Source of the DNA: an uncultured Actinomycetes bacterium
GTDB lineage: Bacteria > Actinomycetota > Actinomycetes > Nanopelagicales > Nanopelagicaceae
Reading direction: 5' to 3'
Assembly (NCBI GenBank): GCA_903865885.1
Contig: CAIPLJ010000087.1
Location: 1 to 10,036 of the forward strand
Length of the DNA stretch: 10,036 nt
The notes beneath the pieces were generated by a model that was given only the letters and a program-made list of their open reading frames with translations, ran no database searches and was not told where the DNA came from. Below are positions 1 through 6,988 of the stretch, one piece after another. Within the stretch, counting starts at the first letter, position 1. Each line of letters starts with the position of its first letter. The position numbers and the translations under genes are program-made.

Positions 1-390
1 ATGAAAGAGGTTGCAATCGCTGAAGTGCAATCTTGGTTACCTCTCATGAACGTTTTACTTCTCAATGAAGAAGAGGCTATTTATCTCTCGGGGCAAAGTG
101 ATATTGAGAAAGCGCTCAATCATCTACTTCACGATTGTCAGACCGTTGTGATCAAACGAGGTTCTCATGGAGCAATTGGGAAATCTCGAGGTAGCGAATC
201 TGTATCCATCCCCGCAATTCCAACAACTGTTTCAGATACAACTGGAGCCGGAGATGCATTTGCTGCAGGATTTATTTCACATTTCACCATCAATCATGAC
301 TTAACCAGAGCTTTAATGGCTGGAGCCGAGGTTGCAGCCCGATGTGTTGCAATCGTTGGGGCTAGACCGCGTGTAGGTACCAAGGTTTAG
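1..390 (+). CDS. PfkB/ribokinase-family sugar kinase, C-terminal part
   Basis: This is the C-terminal ~129 residues of a carbohydrate kinase that transfers phosphate from ATP to a sugar or nucleoside in the cytoplasm. The decisive sign is the PfkB signature DTTGAGDAFAAGF at residues 79-91, which holds the anion-hole GAG and the catalytic-base Asp (residue 85). Residues 22-26 (NEEEA) and 50-60 (VIKRGSHGAIG) match the family's conserved NxxE region and the strand before the ATP site. Family members are about 300 residues long, so roughly the first half, including the sugar-binding lid, lies off the left edge; the ATG at base 1 is probably an internal Met. The substrate cannot be read from this half. 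It ends 26 bases before parC on the same strand, so transcription could run from one into the other. Confidence 0.85.
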   Translation: MKEVAIAEVQSWLPLMNVLLLNEEEAIYLSGQSDIEKALNHLLHDCQTVVIKRGSHGAIGKSRGSESVSIPAIPTTVSDTTGAGDAFAAGFISHFTINHDLTRALMAGAEVAARCVAIVGARPRVGTKV

Positions 391-416
391 CACTATCGCT
401 TGGCAGAATACGCGAC

Positions 417-1943
417 ATGGCAACGAAGAAGGCAGCACCACCAAAGAAATCAGCAAAGGTCGTAGGACCTAAACCTGGAGAATTTCCTGGCAAGATCGTT
501 GATATCGATGTCTCTTCAGAAATGTCTGAATCATTTCTCGAGTATGCATACTCGGTAATTTATTCACGTGCACTCCCCGATGCGCGTGATGGACTTAAGC
601 CTGTACATCGCCGCATCCTTCATCAGATGAGCGATATGGGTCTTCGCCCAGAACGTGGCCACGTTAAAAGTGCACGTGTAGTCGGTGAAGTAATGGGTAA
701 GTTGCACCCCCACGGTGACTCAGCAATTTACGATGCGCTCGTTCGTATGGCGCAATCTTTCTCCATGCAACTTCCTCTCATCGATGGCCACGGAAACTTT
801 GGCTCACTCGATGCCGGTCCTGCTGCCATGCGTTACACCGAAGCACGTCTTGCATCTGCTGCGATGTCGATGGTTGCAGAGGCAGATGAAAATACAGTCG
901 ACTTTGGCCCAAACTACGACGGCCAGCTCGCTGAACCACTCGTACTTCCAGCAGCATTTCCCAACCTTCTCGTTAACGGTGGTTCTGGAATCGCAGTAGG
1001 TATGGCGACAAATATGGCGCCACACAATCTTGGCGAAGTAATCGCCGCGACAAAATTCTTGATTGATAATCCAAAAGCAACGCTCAATCAATTGATGAAA
1101 CATATGCCTGCACCAGATTTCCCAACCGGCGGTGAAATCGTCGGTCTCGATGGTGTTCGCGAGGCATATGCAACAGGTAAGGGCTCCTTCAGAGTTCGTG
1201 CATCTGTTGAAATTTCCAAAGTCACCTCTCGCAAGATGGGGCTCGTAATCAAAGAACTTCCCTTTAACGTGGGTCCTGAAAAGATTGTTGAACGTATTGC
1301 AGATCTTGCTAAGGCGAAGAAGATTCAAGGTATCTCCGACATCATCGATCTCACCGATGGTCAGACAGGTACAAACGTAGTCATCGAACTTAAGAATGGT
1401 TTTGAACCAGAAGATGTACTTGAAAAGCTCTTCAAGCTCACTCCTATGGAAGATGCCTTTGCTATCAACGCGGTTGCACTCGTTAAGGGCAAGCCACAGA
1501 CGCTTGGCCTCAAAGAACTTTTACAGGTATTTATCGACCACCGCATCGAAGTAGTACGCCGCCGTTCAGAATTTCGCAAGGCAAAGGCTGAAGATCGCCT
1601 TTCTCTCGTAGATGGATTGCTCAAAGCAATTATCGATATCGATAAAGTCATCAAGATTATTCGCGGCAGTGATGACGCAGCCGCTGCAAAAGAGAAGTTG
1701 ATTAAGGATTTCAAACTCAATGACGAGCAGGCTACCTATATCTTGGATATGCCACTTCGCCGCTTAACAAAGATGAGCAAGCTTGAACTGGAAACAGAAT
1801 CTAAAGAGTTAAAGGCAGTTATTGCAGCCCTTGCCACTCTCCTCAAGAGCGAAGATGCAATACGCAAGCAGGTATCTGAAGAACTCACTGCCGTTGGAAA
1901 ATCTTTCGCAGTTCCTCGCAGAACCCGTATCGGCGCTAGCTAG
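417..1943 (+). CDS. parC: DNA topoisomerase IV subunit A (ParC), lacking the C-terminal domain
   Basis: This is the DNA cleavage/rejoining subunit of topoisomerase IV, which works with ParE to unlink daughter chromosomes. After a Lys/Ala/Pro-rich tail (residues 1-20) comes the winged-helix core: SRALPDARDGLKPVHRRIL (50-68), HPHGDSAIYD (97-106) and the active-site Arg139-Tyr140 in AAMRYTEARL. Ser102 and Asp106 are the quinolone-sensitive residues. The tower and coiled coil follow, with the gate around LDMPLRRLTKMSKLE (443-457). The protein stops at residue 508, just after the coiled coil (VPRRTR); usual GyrA/ParC proteins are about 750-850 residues and add a six-bladed pinwheel that bends DNA. 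No GyrA box is present. The next gene ends 40 bases downstream on the other strand, so there is no room for a frameshifted domain. I call it ParC rather than GyrA from the actinobacterial style and the nearby parE. The ATG at 417 has no in-frame alternative close upstream and no clear Shine-Dalgarno. Confidence 0.93.
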   Translation: MATKKAAPPKKSAKVVGPKPGEFPGKIVDIDVSSEMSESFLEYAYSVIYSRALPDARDGLKPVHRRILHQMSDMGLRPERGHVKSARVVGEVMGKLHPHGDSAIYDALVRMAQSFSMQLPLIDGHGNFGSLDAGPAAMRYTEARLASAAMSMVAEADENTVDFGPNYDGQLAEPLVLPAAFPNLLVNGGSGIAVGMATNMAPHNLGEVIAATKFLIDNPKATLNQLMKHMPAPDFPTGGEIVGLDGVREAYATGKGSFRVRASVEISKVTSRKMGLVIKELPFNVGPEKIVERIADLAKAKKIQGISDIIDLTDGQTGTNVVIELKNGFEPEDVLEKLFKLTPMEDAFAINAVALVKGKPQTLGLKELLQVFIDHRIEVVRRRSEFRKAKAEDRLSLVDGLLKAIIDIDKVIKIIRGSDDAAAAKEKLIKDFKLNDEQATYILDMPLRRLTKMSKLELETESKELKAVIAALATLLKSEDAIRKQVSEELTAVGKSFAVPRRTRIGAS

Positions 1944-1946
1944 TCA

Positions 1947-1974
1947 AAGTCACATGACCTGCGGTCATTGACTT
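1947..1974. terminator. Hairpin between convergent parC and methyltransferase genes
   Basis: An inverted repeat pairs AAGTCA + ATGACC (1947-1952, 1954-1959) with GGTCAT + TGACTT (1963-1974), giving a 12-bp stem with one bulged C (1953) and a 3-base loop. It lies 3 bases after the parC stop and 8 bases before the end of the opposing methyltransferase gene, where a shared terminator is expected. A T4 run on the + strand comes only at 1981-1984 and there is no clean U-tract on the - strand, so intrinsic termination may be incomplete. Confidence 0.55.
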
Positions 1975-1982
1975 CAATAGTT

Positions 1983-2738
1983 TTAGCGCGGCAGTAAGAC
2001 TGCCGTTCCCTTTTCGTGCGGCAAGAATTCGAGTACGTGGTGTGGAAGTGCCTTTGCAAATTCTTCAGCTAAATTGCGCTCTCCATCTCGACCAGCGTCA
2101 TCAATCACAACGATGGCGCGGGGGCTTAACTTTGATAGGCATTCGGCAAGCGCGGGATGGCGGGCACGATCGTTCTTAGATCCTGGGGGCCCATCGATAA
2201 AGAGAATATCGATTGCAGAAATATCGCCAAATTTCGAAAGGTCATACCACTCGACACCTGATGAATGAGGAGCCAGAGGTGCTACACGTACATCCACATT
2301 TGTAATTCCATGGGATGCAAGCATCTGCCGAGTCTTAAGCGCATACTCTGCAGAGTTATCGATACTGATCACAGTGGCTTGTGGTGCACTCTTTGCAAGA
2401 ACGAGAGTCGACATTCCAGAACCTAAATCAAGAATCTTTTTGGGGGATTTTGTTCGAGCATAATCTAAGAGTGTGAGCAGGACATCTGGAGATGCAGCCC
2501 AGCTACGAGTTGATGGAATAGGTGCTGAGAGATTGAGCAGATTAAGGAGTTGGGCATAGAACTCACTTTGACGATAGTGCTGCCATGCAGCCTCACTCTG
2601 TGATTTCGCAATGCGACGTGCATCTCTTTCTGGCGCAACCAATTTGATGAGTTTTCCATTAATGAGTCGCATCATTCGCACTTGGTAGATTGCTACAGCC
2701 AGAATTAATAGCGAAATTAGAATGAGAAGTGCGTTCAT
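1983..2738 (-). CDS. Membrane-anchored class I SAM-dependent methyltransferase
   Basis: A 251-residue protein with one N-terminal hydrophobic segment (about residues 2-19) followed by a basic stretch, so the catalytic domain is probably tethered to the inner face of the membrane. The Rossmann methyltransferase core starts at about residue 100: motif I ILDLGSGMST (102-111) binds S-adenosylmethionine, Asp127 in VISIDNS would hold the ribose hydroxyls, and FIDGPPGS (180-187) and VIDDAGRDGE (211-220) match the post-II and metal/acceptor-side regions of the Methyltransf_24-like O-methyltransferases. The acceptor is unknown. I start the gene at the ATG at 2736-2738, not at the in-frame TTG at 2793-2795: the ATG begins directly with the membrane helix and has a TACAAT -10 box 7 bases upstream, the spacing of a leaderless transcript. 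It converges on parC and diverges from the ABC-F gene. The fold call is firm; the role is open. Confidence 0.8.
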   Translation of the reverse strand: MNALLILISLLILAVAIYQVRMMRLINGKLIKLVAPERDARRIAKSQSEAAWQHYRQSEFYAQLLNLLNLSAPIPSTRSWAASPDVLLTLLDYARTKSPKKILDLGSGMSTLVLAKSAPQATVISIDNSAEYALKTRQMLASHGITNVDVRVAPLAPHSSGVEWYDLSKFGDISAIDILFIDGPPGSKNDRARHPALAECLSKLSPRAIVVIDDAGRDGERNLAEEFAKALPHHVLEFLPHEKGTAVLLPR

Positions 2739-2745
2739 GGCGTGA

Positions 2746-2751
2746 ATTGTA
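2746..2751 (-). promoter_or_regulatory. -10 box of the methyltransferase gene, probably leaderless
   Basis: On the - strand the hexamer TACAAT (5 of 6 matches to TATAAT) ends 7 bases before the ATG at 2738, so transcription would begin at or next to the start codon. No Shine-Dalgarno lies between them. A weak -35 candidate, TTCCTC, sits 17 bases further upstream. Leaderless genes with this -10-to-ATG spacing are common in actinobacteria. Confidence 0.5.
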
Positions 2752-2766
2752 GGGTGATTACAAGTT

Positions 2767-2799
2767 AGGAGGAATACTGTGGGAGACTTCGCCAAATGA
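2767..2799 (+). promoter_or_regulatory. Shine-Dalgarno and six-codon mini-ORF overlapping the ABC-F start
   Basis: A perfect AGGAGG (2767-2772) is followed after 6 bases by GTG (2779-2781), which opens a six-codon frame (M-G-D-F-A-K) ending in TGA at 2797-2799. That stop overlaps the ABC-F ATG (2796-2798) as ATGA. The AGGAGG is 23 bases from the ABC-F ATG, too far to serve it directly. One reading is that ribosomes translate the mini-ORF and restart on the ABC-F gene. The alternative is that the weaker GGAG at 2782-2785, 10 bases before the ATG, serves it directly. Confidence 0.45.
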
Positions 2800-4394
2800 T
2801 CTCAACATCTGCCCTCGAACTCCGCGCAGGAGCGCGCCTTCTCGTATCGGGCGTCAATGTGCGCATCAATCACGGCGATCGCATTGGGTTCGTTGGCCGT
2901 AACGGAGCGGGTAAATCAACTCTTGCCAAAGTCCTTGCCGGAGAAAATCTTCCCGCAGGTGGCGCAGTTCAGCGCACAGGAAAGATTGGTTATCTCCCCC
3001 AAGATCCTCGTACCGGTGAAGATCAAGGAACAGCGCTCGATCGCATCTTATCTGCGCGCGATTTAGATCAAATCGCAGCCCGCATGACACAAGTTGAACA
3101 AGAGATGGCGACAACAGAGGGTGCAGAGCTCGAAAAAGCTCTCGAGCGTTACACACGCGTTGATGCAGAATTTTCAGCAGCTGGCGGATACGCAGCAACA
3201 TCAGAGGCAGAAGCAATCGCTACTTCCCTCGGTGTCACAGAAGCTGTCTTTCACAATCAGTTAGACACTCTTTCAGGTGGTCAGCGTCGTCGTATCGAGC
3301 TCGCTCGTATTCTCTTTTCAGGAGCTGAAACCCTGCTTCTCGATGAGCCTACAAACCACCTCGATGCTGATTCGATTATGTGGCTTCGCAACTACCTCAC
3401 CAACTACTCAGGTGGACTGGTCATCATCTCTCACGATGTAAACCTCATTGAAACAGTAGTAAATAAAGTCTTTTACATAGATGGAAACCGAAACGTTATC
3501 GACGTCTACAACATGGGCTGGAAGCAATATCTCTTGCAGCGCGAACAAGATGAACATCGTCGCAAGAAAGAACGTGCCAACGCTGAGAAGAAGGCTGAAA
3601 TTCTGCAGAAGCAGGGCGAGAGAATGCGCGCCAAGGCATCGAAGGCAACTGCGGCGCAAGGAATGTTGCGTCGCGCTGAGAAATTGCGTTCAAGTCTTGA
3701 AGATGTGCGGGTCAGTGACAAAGTTGCAAAGTTGCGCTTTCCAACTCCTGCCCCTTGTGGCAAGACTCCCCTATCGGGTGAAGAGCTTTCAAAGAATTAC
3801 GGATCCCTAGAAATTTTTACCGACGTTTCATGCGTAATCGATAAAGGCTCTCGAGTAGTCATCTTGGGACTTAACGGTGCCGGAAAGACCACTCTTCTTA
3901 AGATTCTCGCTAATCAACTCGAATCCGATACCGGAAAAGTTGAACATGGCCATGGTCTCAAGCTCGGTTACTACGCCCAGGAACATGAAATGCTCGACTT
4001 CGAGCGAACGATTCTTGAAAATATGATGTCATCAAAAGATGACCTGCGCGAACCAGAAGCTCGCAATGTTCTGGGTTCATTCCTCTTTGTTGGCGATGAT
4101 GTACATAAGCCGGTCAAGGTACTTTCAGGTGGCGAAAGAACTCGTTTAGCTCTTGCTACCTTGGTTGTATCGGCTGCAAATGTTCTTCTTCTCGATGAGC
4201 CTACAAACAACTTAGACCCAGCATCACGCGAAGAAATTCTTGGAGCTCTGACTGAATATCAAGGCGCAGTCATCATGGTTTCTCACGATGAAGGAGCAGT
4301 TCAGGCCCTTAAGCCAGAGCGTGTGATTTTGTTGCCTGATGGCGATGAAGATATCTGGAAAGACGAGTACTTCGACTTAGTTTCGATCGATTAA
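2796..4394 (+). CDS. ABC-F family ribosome-associated ATPase
   Basis: A soluble 532-residue protein with two ABC ATPase domains and no membrane segments, the layout of ABC-F proteins that bind the ribosomal E site and rescue or protect stalled ribosomes. Domain 1 has Walker A GRNGAGKST (34-42), signature LSGGQRRRIELA (159-170), Walker B LLLDEPTNHLD (180-190) and H-loop SHD (212-214). A highly charged helical linker, the P-site tRNA interaction region, spans about 236-310. Domain 2 has Walker A GLNGAGKTT (358-366), LSGGERTR (443-450), Walker B LLLDEPTNNLD (464-474) and SHD (496-498). All catalytic residues are intact. From memory, the opening ELRAGARLL, the VYNMGW motif and the C-terminal LLPDG...DEY resemble the mycobacterial Rv1473-type branch, often labelled macrolide resistance. 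Whether this one gives drug protection or has a housekeeping role is not decided by sequence. The ATG at 2796 is the only near start in frame. Confidence 0.9.
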   Translation: MISTSALELRAGARLLVSGVNVRINHGDRIGFVGRNGAGKSTLAKVLAGENLPAGGAVQRTGKIGYLPQDPRTGEDQGTALDRILSARDLDQIAARMTQVEQEMATTEGAELEKALERYTRVDAEFSAAGGYAATSEAEAIATSLGVTEAVFHNQLDTLSGGQRRRIELARILFSGAETLLLDEPTNHLDADSIMWLRNYLTNYSGGLVIISHDVNLIETVVNKVFYIDGNRNVIDVYNMGWKQYLLQREQDEHRRKKERANAEKKAEILQKQGERMRAKASKATAAQGMLRRAEKLRSSLEDVRVSDKVAKLRFPTPAPCGKTPLSGEELSKNYGSLEIFTDVSCVIDKGSRVVILGLNGAGKTTLLKILANQLESDTGKVEHGHGLKLGYYAQEHEMLDFERTILENMMSSKDDLREPEARNVLGSFLFVGDDVHKPVKVLSGGERTRLALATLVVSAANVLLLDEPTNNLDPASREEILGALTEYQGAVIMVSHDEGAVQALKPERVILLPDGDEDIWKDEYFDLVSID

Positions 4395-4420
4395 GCAAAA
4401 GTAAGTCTTAAGCGTCGATC
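4385..4420. terminator. Weak hairpin at the ABC-F/parE convergence
   Basis: GATCGATTAAG (4385-4395) can pair with CTTAA and TCGATC (4407-4411, 4415-4420), leaving an 11-base loop and a 3-base bulge. It spans both stop codons, which are only 13 bases apart. There is no GC-rich stem or clear U-tract, so this may be chance or a weak transcript end. Confidence 0.25.
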
Positions 4421-6495
4421 TGCTCGCGATCGATTTCAGCTGTCGCGATAAATTCTTTACGTGGGGCAACATCTGAACCCATCAAGAGCTCAAACATCTT
4501 CTCTGCTGCCTCTCCATCTGGAACAGTGATACGACGTAGCGTGCGCGCATCTGGATCCATTGTTGTTTCGCGGAGCTGATCTGCATCCATCTCGCCCAGG
4601 CCCTTATATCGCTGAATTGGTTCCTTCCAGCGCTTTCCTTGCTTCTTCAAATCTGCAGTAACTTTCTTCATCTCATCATCTGAGTATGTGTAAAGGTATT
4701 CGCCCTTCTTTCCACCTGCACCCATTGTTTCGATGCGGTGAAGTGGTGGAATAGCTGCAAAGACGCGACCTGCATCGAGCATGGGGCGCATATAGCGATA
4801 CATCAAGGTGAGGAGCAAGCAACGAATATGTGCGCCATCAACATCTGCATCAGACATCAAGATGATGCGGCCATAACGAGCTTCATCGAGTTCGAAAGAT
4901 TTGCCAGAGCCTGCACCAATAACCTGAATGATGGATCCACACTCTTTATCATCAAGCATCTGAGAAAGTGATGCCTTCTGCACATTGAGAATCTTTCCGC
5001 GAATCGGAAGGATCGCTTGGAATTCAGAGTTACGAGCAGCCTTTGTTGTGCCCAGGGCTGAGTCACCTTCAACGATAAAGAGTTCGGTACGAGTGACATC
5101 TTCAGAGCGGCAATCAGAGAGCTTTGTAGGAAGGGAAGAAGATTCAAGTGCATTCTTGCGTCGCTGCAAATCTTTGTGGGCGCGCGCGCTGATACGTGTG
5201 CGTGATGCTCCAGCAATTTTTTCCATGATCAACTTGCCGTTGGCCTTATCGATACGACGAGTTGTAGAGAAGAACTCTTTCAACTTATCTGCAACGACAG
5301 CGGAGACAATCTTGGTGGCAGCTGCTGTTCCCAGAACTTCCTTTGTCTGACCTTCAAACTGTGGCTCGGACATACGTACTGTGACAACTGCCGTCAGGCC
5401 TTCCATGACGTCATCTTTAATGACATCAATTTCATTCTTCTTCAAAATACCCGCGCTACGCATTGCCTCGTTAAATGACTTGGTGATTGCGCGCTCGAAG
5501 CCAAGTACGTGAGATCCACCCTTAGGGGTCGCAATAATGTTGACGAATGAGCGCATCGTAGTGTCAAAGCCCATGCCCCATTTCAATGCAATATCGACTT
5601 CCATATCGCGCTCGACATCTGTTGAGACCATATGGCCTTTGTCATCGAGTACGGGGACAGTTTCTTGATAATGCCCTGATCCATAGATGCGAATAACTTC
5701 ACCAACAGGTGCATCAGGCTGCAAGAAATCACAGTATTCAGAGATTCCACCCTTATGGAAGAAGGTCTGCGTGGTCTTCTCTTTCTTGCGGTTATCGTTC
5801 ACGACAATGGAAAGTCCAGGGACTAAGAATGAAGTCTGTCGAGCGCGCGCATAAATATCTTCAAGGTCTAGCTCTGCATCTTTGAGGAATATCTGGCGAT
5901 CTGACCACCATTTCGTGCGTGTGCCCGTTACCTTTGCAGAAATCTTTCCAATGGTACGTAGCCCTGATTGCGGTGTGAACTCAGCTTTCGGTCCATCGCC
6001 ATCAAATACACCTGCAACTCCGCGCTTAAATGACATCCAGTAAATCTTGCCATTACGATCGACTTCAACATCAAGACGTTCAGCAAGTGCGTTCACAACT
6101 GATGCACCAACGCCGTGTAAACCCCCGGATGCTGCATAGGAACCGCCACCGAATTTTCCGCCGGCGTGGAGCTTTGTCATTACAACTTCAACACCAGTAA
6201 GACCTGTCTTTGGTTCCTTATCTACAGGAATTCCACGACCATCATCGTGAACCTCTACTGAGTTATCTGCCTCAAGATTAATTTCAATATTCTTGCAATG
6301 TCCAGCAAGTGCTTCATCGACTGAGTTATCAATAATTTCCCACAGACAGTGCTGCAATCCACGTGAATCGGTGGAGCCGATATACATTCCGGGGCGTTTA
6401 CGAACGGCATCGAGGCCTTCAAGGACAGCGAGGTCCTTTGCGGTGTAGCTATCTTTAGAATCCACCACTGCTTCGAAATTCAATTGGTCTGCCAC
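4408..6495 (-). CDS. parE: DNA topoisomerase IV subunit B (ParE)
   Basis: This 695-residue protein is the ATPase subunit that drives strand passage with ParC. The GHKL ATPase comes first: EIIDNSVDEA (53-62, with Glu53 and Asn57), DDGRGIP (84-90) and the lid GGLHGVG (124-130). The transducer carries the QTK loop (383-385). The TOPRIM domain has EGDSALG (476-482, Glu476 acid), PIRGKILNV (497-505) and the metal-binding Asp549, Asp551 and Asp553 in SDADVDGAHI. The C-terminal RYKGLGEM (629-636) completes the family set. EGDSALG in place of the EGDSAGG of GyrB, together with TGLTGVEVVMTKLHAGGKF (97-115), is the pattern I associate with actinobacterial ParE, and parC lies 2.5 kb away. Length is normal. 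The start is a GTG at 6493-6495 with no strong Shine-Dalgarno. The gene converges on ABC-F and diverges from the zinc-protein gene. Confidence 0.94.
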   Translation of the reverse strand: MADQLNFEAVVDSKDSYTAKDLAVLEGLDAVRKRPGMYIGSTDSRGLQHCLWEIIDNSVDEALAGHCKNIEINLEADNSVEVHDDGRGIPVDKEPKTGLTGVEVVMTKLHAGGKFGGGSYAASGGLHGVGASVVNALAERLDVEVDRNGKIYWMSFKRGVAGVFDGDGPKAEFTPQSGLRTIGKISAKVTGTRTKWWSDRQIFLKDAELDLEDIYARARQTSFLVPGLSIVVNDNRKKEKTTQTFFHKGGISEYCDFLQPDAPVGEVIRIYGSGHYQETVPVLDDKGHMVSTDVERDMEVDIALKWGMGFDTTMRSFVNIIATPKGGSHVLGFERAITKSFNEAMRSAGILKKNEIDVIKDDVMEGLTAVVTVRMSEPQFEGQTKEVLGTAAATKIVSAVVADKLKEFFSTTRRIDKANGKLIMEKIAGASRTRISARAHKDLQRRKNALESSSLPTKLSDCRSEDVTRTELFIVEGDSALGTTKAARNSEFQAILPIRGKILNVQKASLSQMLDDKECGSIIQVIGAGSGKSFELDEARYGRIILMSDADVDGAHIRCLLLTLMYRYMRPMLDAGRVFAAIPPLHRIETMGAGGKKGEYLYTYSDDEMKKVTADLKKQGKRWKEPIQRYKGLGEMDADQLRETTMDPDARTLRRITVPDGEAAEKMFELLMGSDVAPRKEFIATAEIDREQIDA

Positions 6496-6503
6496 GGTGG
6501 CAA

Positions 6504-6536
6504 AGGTTATCTAGCCAATCGTTCGCAACTGCGTAA
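6504..6536 (-). promoter_or_regulatory. Possible parE promoter
   Basis: On the - strand, TAGATA (6508-6513) lies 12 bases before the parE GTG and an overlapping TAACCT (6504-6509) lies 8 bases before it. A poor -35 candidate, TTACGC (6531-6536), is 17 bases upstream of TAGATA. With no Shine-Dalgarno present, either -10 would give a leaderless or near-leaderless parE mRNA. The box matches are weak. Confidence 0.3.
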
Positions 6537-6540
6537 GCGC

Positions 6541-6700
6541 GCCGATAAGTCTCATATATTGATAGATGAGGGTGAGATATCTCTAAATATCGATAATTCT
6601 GGGCTCAAATCGATAAAAATTTATAAAATTGGAATCTATTTGCCAAGCGGGGAATAAAGAGAACTGGCATGATGTTCCATAGATATACAACAACTTCCCA
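6541..6700. promoter_or_regulatory. AT-rich divergent intergenic region with repeats
   Basis: This is the core of the 225-base gap between the divergent parE and zinc-protein genes, and it is clearly richer in A/T than its surroundings. It holds ATCGATAA twice (6589-6596 and 6609-6616, exactly 20 bases apart, about two helical turns). The first copy lies within the palindrome TATCGATA. It also holds a 10-bp perfect palindrome GAGATATCTC (6574-6583), an inverted pair CTCAT/ATGAG (6551-6555, 6566-6570) and an A/T tract at 6616-6630. For the + gene, TAGATA (6680-6685) or TATACA (6684-6689) could be a -10, without a convincing -35. I see no ORF or RNA gene here. Confidence 0.45.
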
Positions 6701-6720
6701 CTAGCGAAACGGAGAGCGCG

Positions 6721-6930
6721 ATGACCGAGCAAGTAATCCTCGAATCCACACCTCTTAATGCCCTTGATCGATGCGATCGATGCGGCGCTCAGGCGTATGT
6801 TCGAGCAACACTTCTCTCAGGTGGGGAACTTCTTTTCTGTGCACACCACGGTAAGGAATATGCTGAAAAGTTAAGCACTGTTGCTGCAAATATCCAGGAC
6901 GAGTCAGAGAAGCTTGTCGAAGTTAAATAA
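6721..6930 (+). CDS. Small zinc-ribbon-like actinobacterial protein (DUF7455-like)
   Basis: A 69-residue soluble protein of unknown function. Cys18 and Cys21 (CDRCG) and Cys40-x-His42-His43 (CAHH) form a likely single zinc site, separated by about 18 residues that include LLSGGELLFC (31-40). The C-terminal 25 residues are charged and probably helical. From memory it matches a short conserved actinobacterial family (DUF7455) whose members begin near DRCDRCGAQAYV; I could not verify this by search. A good Shine-Dalgarno GGAG (6711-6714) lies 6 bases before the ATG, in contrast with the neighbouring genes. It stands alone, divergent from parE and convergent with the sigma-factor gene, with a strong terminator 13 bases after its stop. 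Its position between parE and the primary sigma gene hints at a link with transcription or nucleic acids, but that is only positional. Confidence 0.85.
   Translation: MTEQVILESTPLNALDRCDRCGAQAYVRATLLSGGELLFCAHHGKEYAEKLSTVAANIQDESEKLVEVK
6766..6783 (+). repeat. Tandem 9-bp repeat encoding the CxxC knuckle
   Basis: GATCGATGC occurs twice head to tail (6766-6774, 6775-6783) and encodes Asp-Arg-Cys twice, giving the CxxC pair at residues 18-21 of the small protein. The codons are identical in both copies. Confidence 0.7.
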
Positions 6931-6943
6931 TTAGTAGTAAAGA

Positions 6944-6975
6944 AAAACCCCCTATGCGCTCGCATAGGGGGTTTT
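6944..6975. terminator. Strong bidirectional intrinsic terminator
   Basis: A perfect inverted repeat pairs AAAACCCCCTATGC (6944-6957) with GCATAGGGGGTTTT (6962-6975), a 14-bp stem around the tetraloop GCTC. It runs into T-rich sequence on both strands (TTTTCTCTT on +, TTTTTCTTT on -). It sits between the stop of the zinc-protein gene (6930) and the end of the sigma-factor gene (6989), so it can end both transcripts. Confidence 0.93.
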
Positions 6976-6988
6976 CTCTTACTCAATT

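Noticed and set aside
804..1328. 174-codon open frame on the - strand inside parC
   Set aside because: It is fully antisense to a well-conserved gene and its translation is rich in Cys, Trp and His with no recognisable domain. It is a shadow of parC codon use.
2739..2795. 19-residue N-terminal extension of the methyltransferase from the TTG at 2795
   Set aside because: It would run over the predicted -10 box, lacks a Shine-Dalgarno and puts a polar tail before a clean membrane helix that begins at the ATG.
4985..5350. 121-codon + strand frame inside parE
   Set aside because: It is antisense to the TOPRIM-coding part of parE, with no domain and no ribosome-binding site.
417..6495. Reading the pair as DNA gyrase (gyrA/gyrB)
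   Set aside because: The A subunit lacks a wrapping domain and GyrA box, and the B subunit carries the EGDSALG form and the actinobacterial ParE pattern. The genes are not in the gyrB-gyrA arrangement near dnaA.
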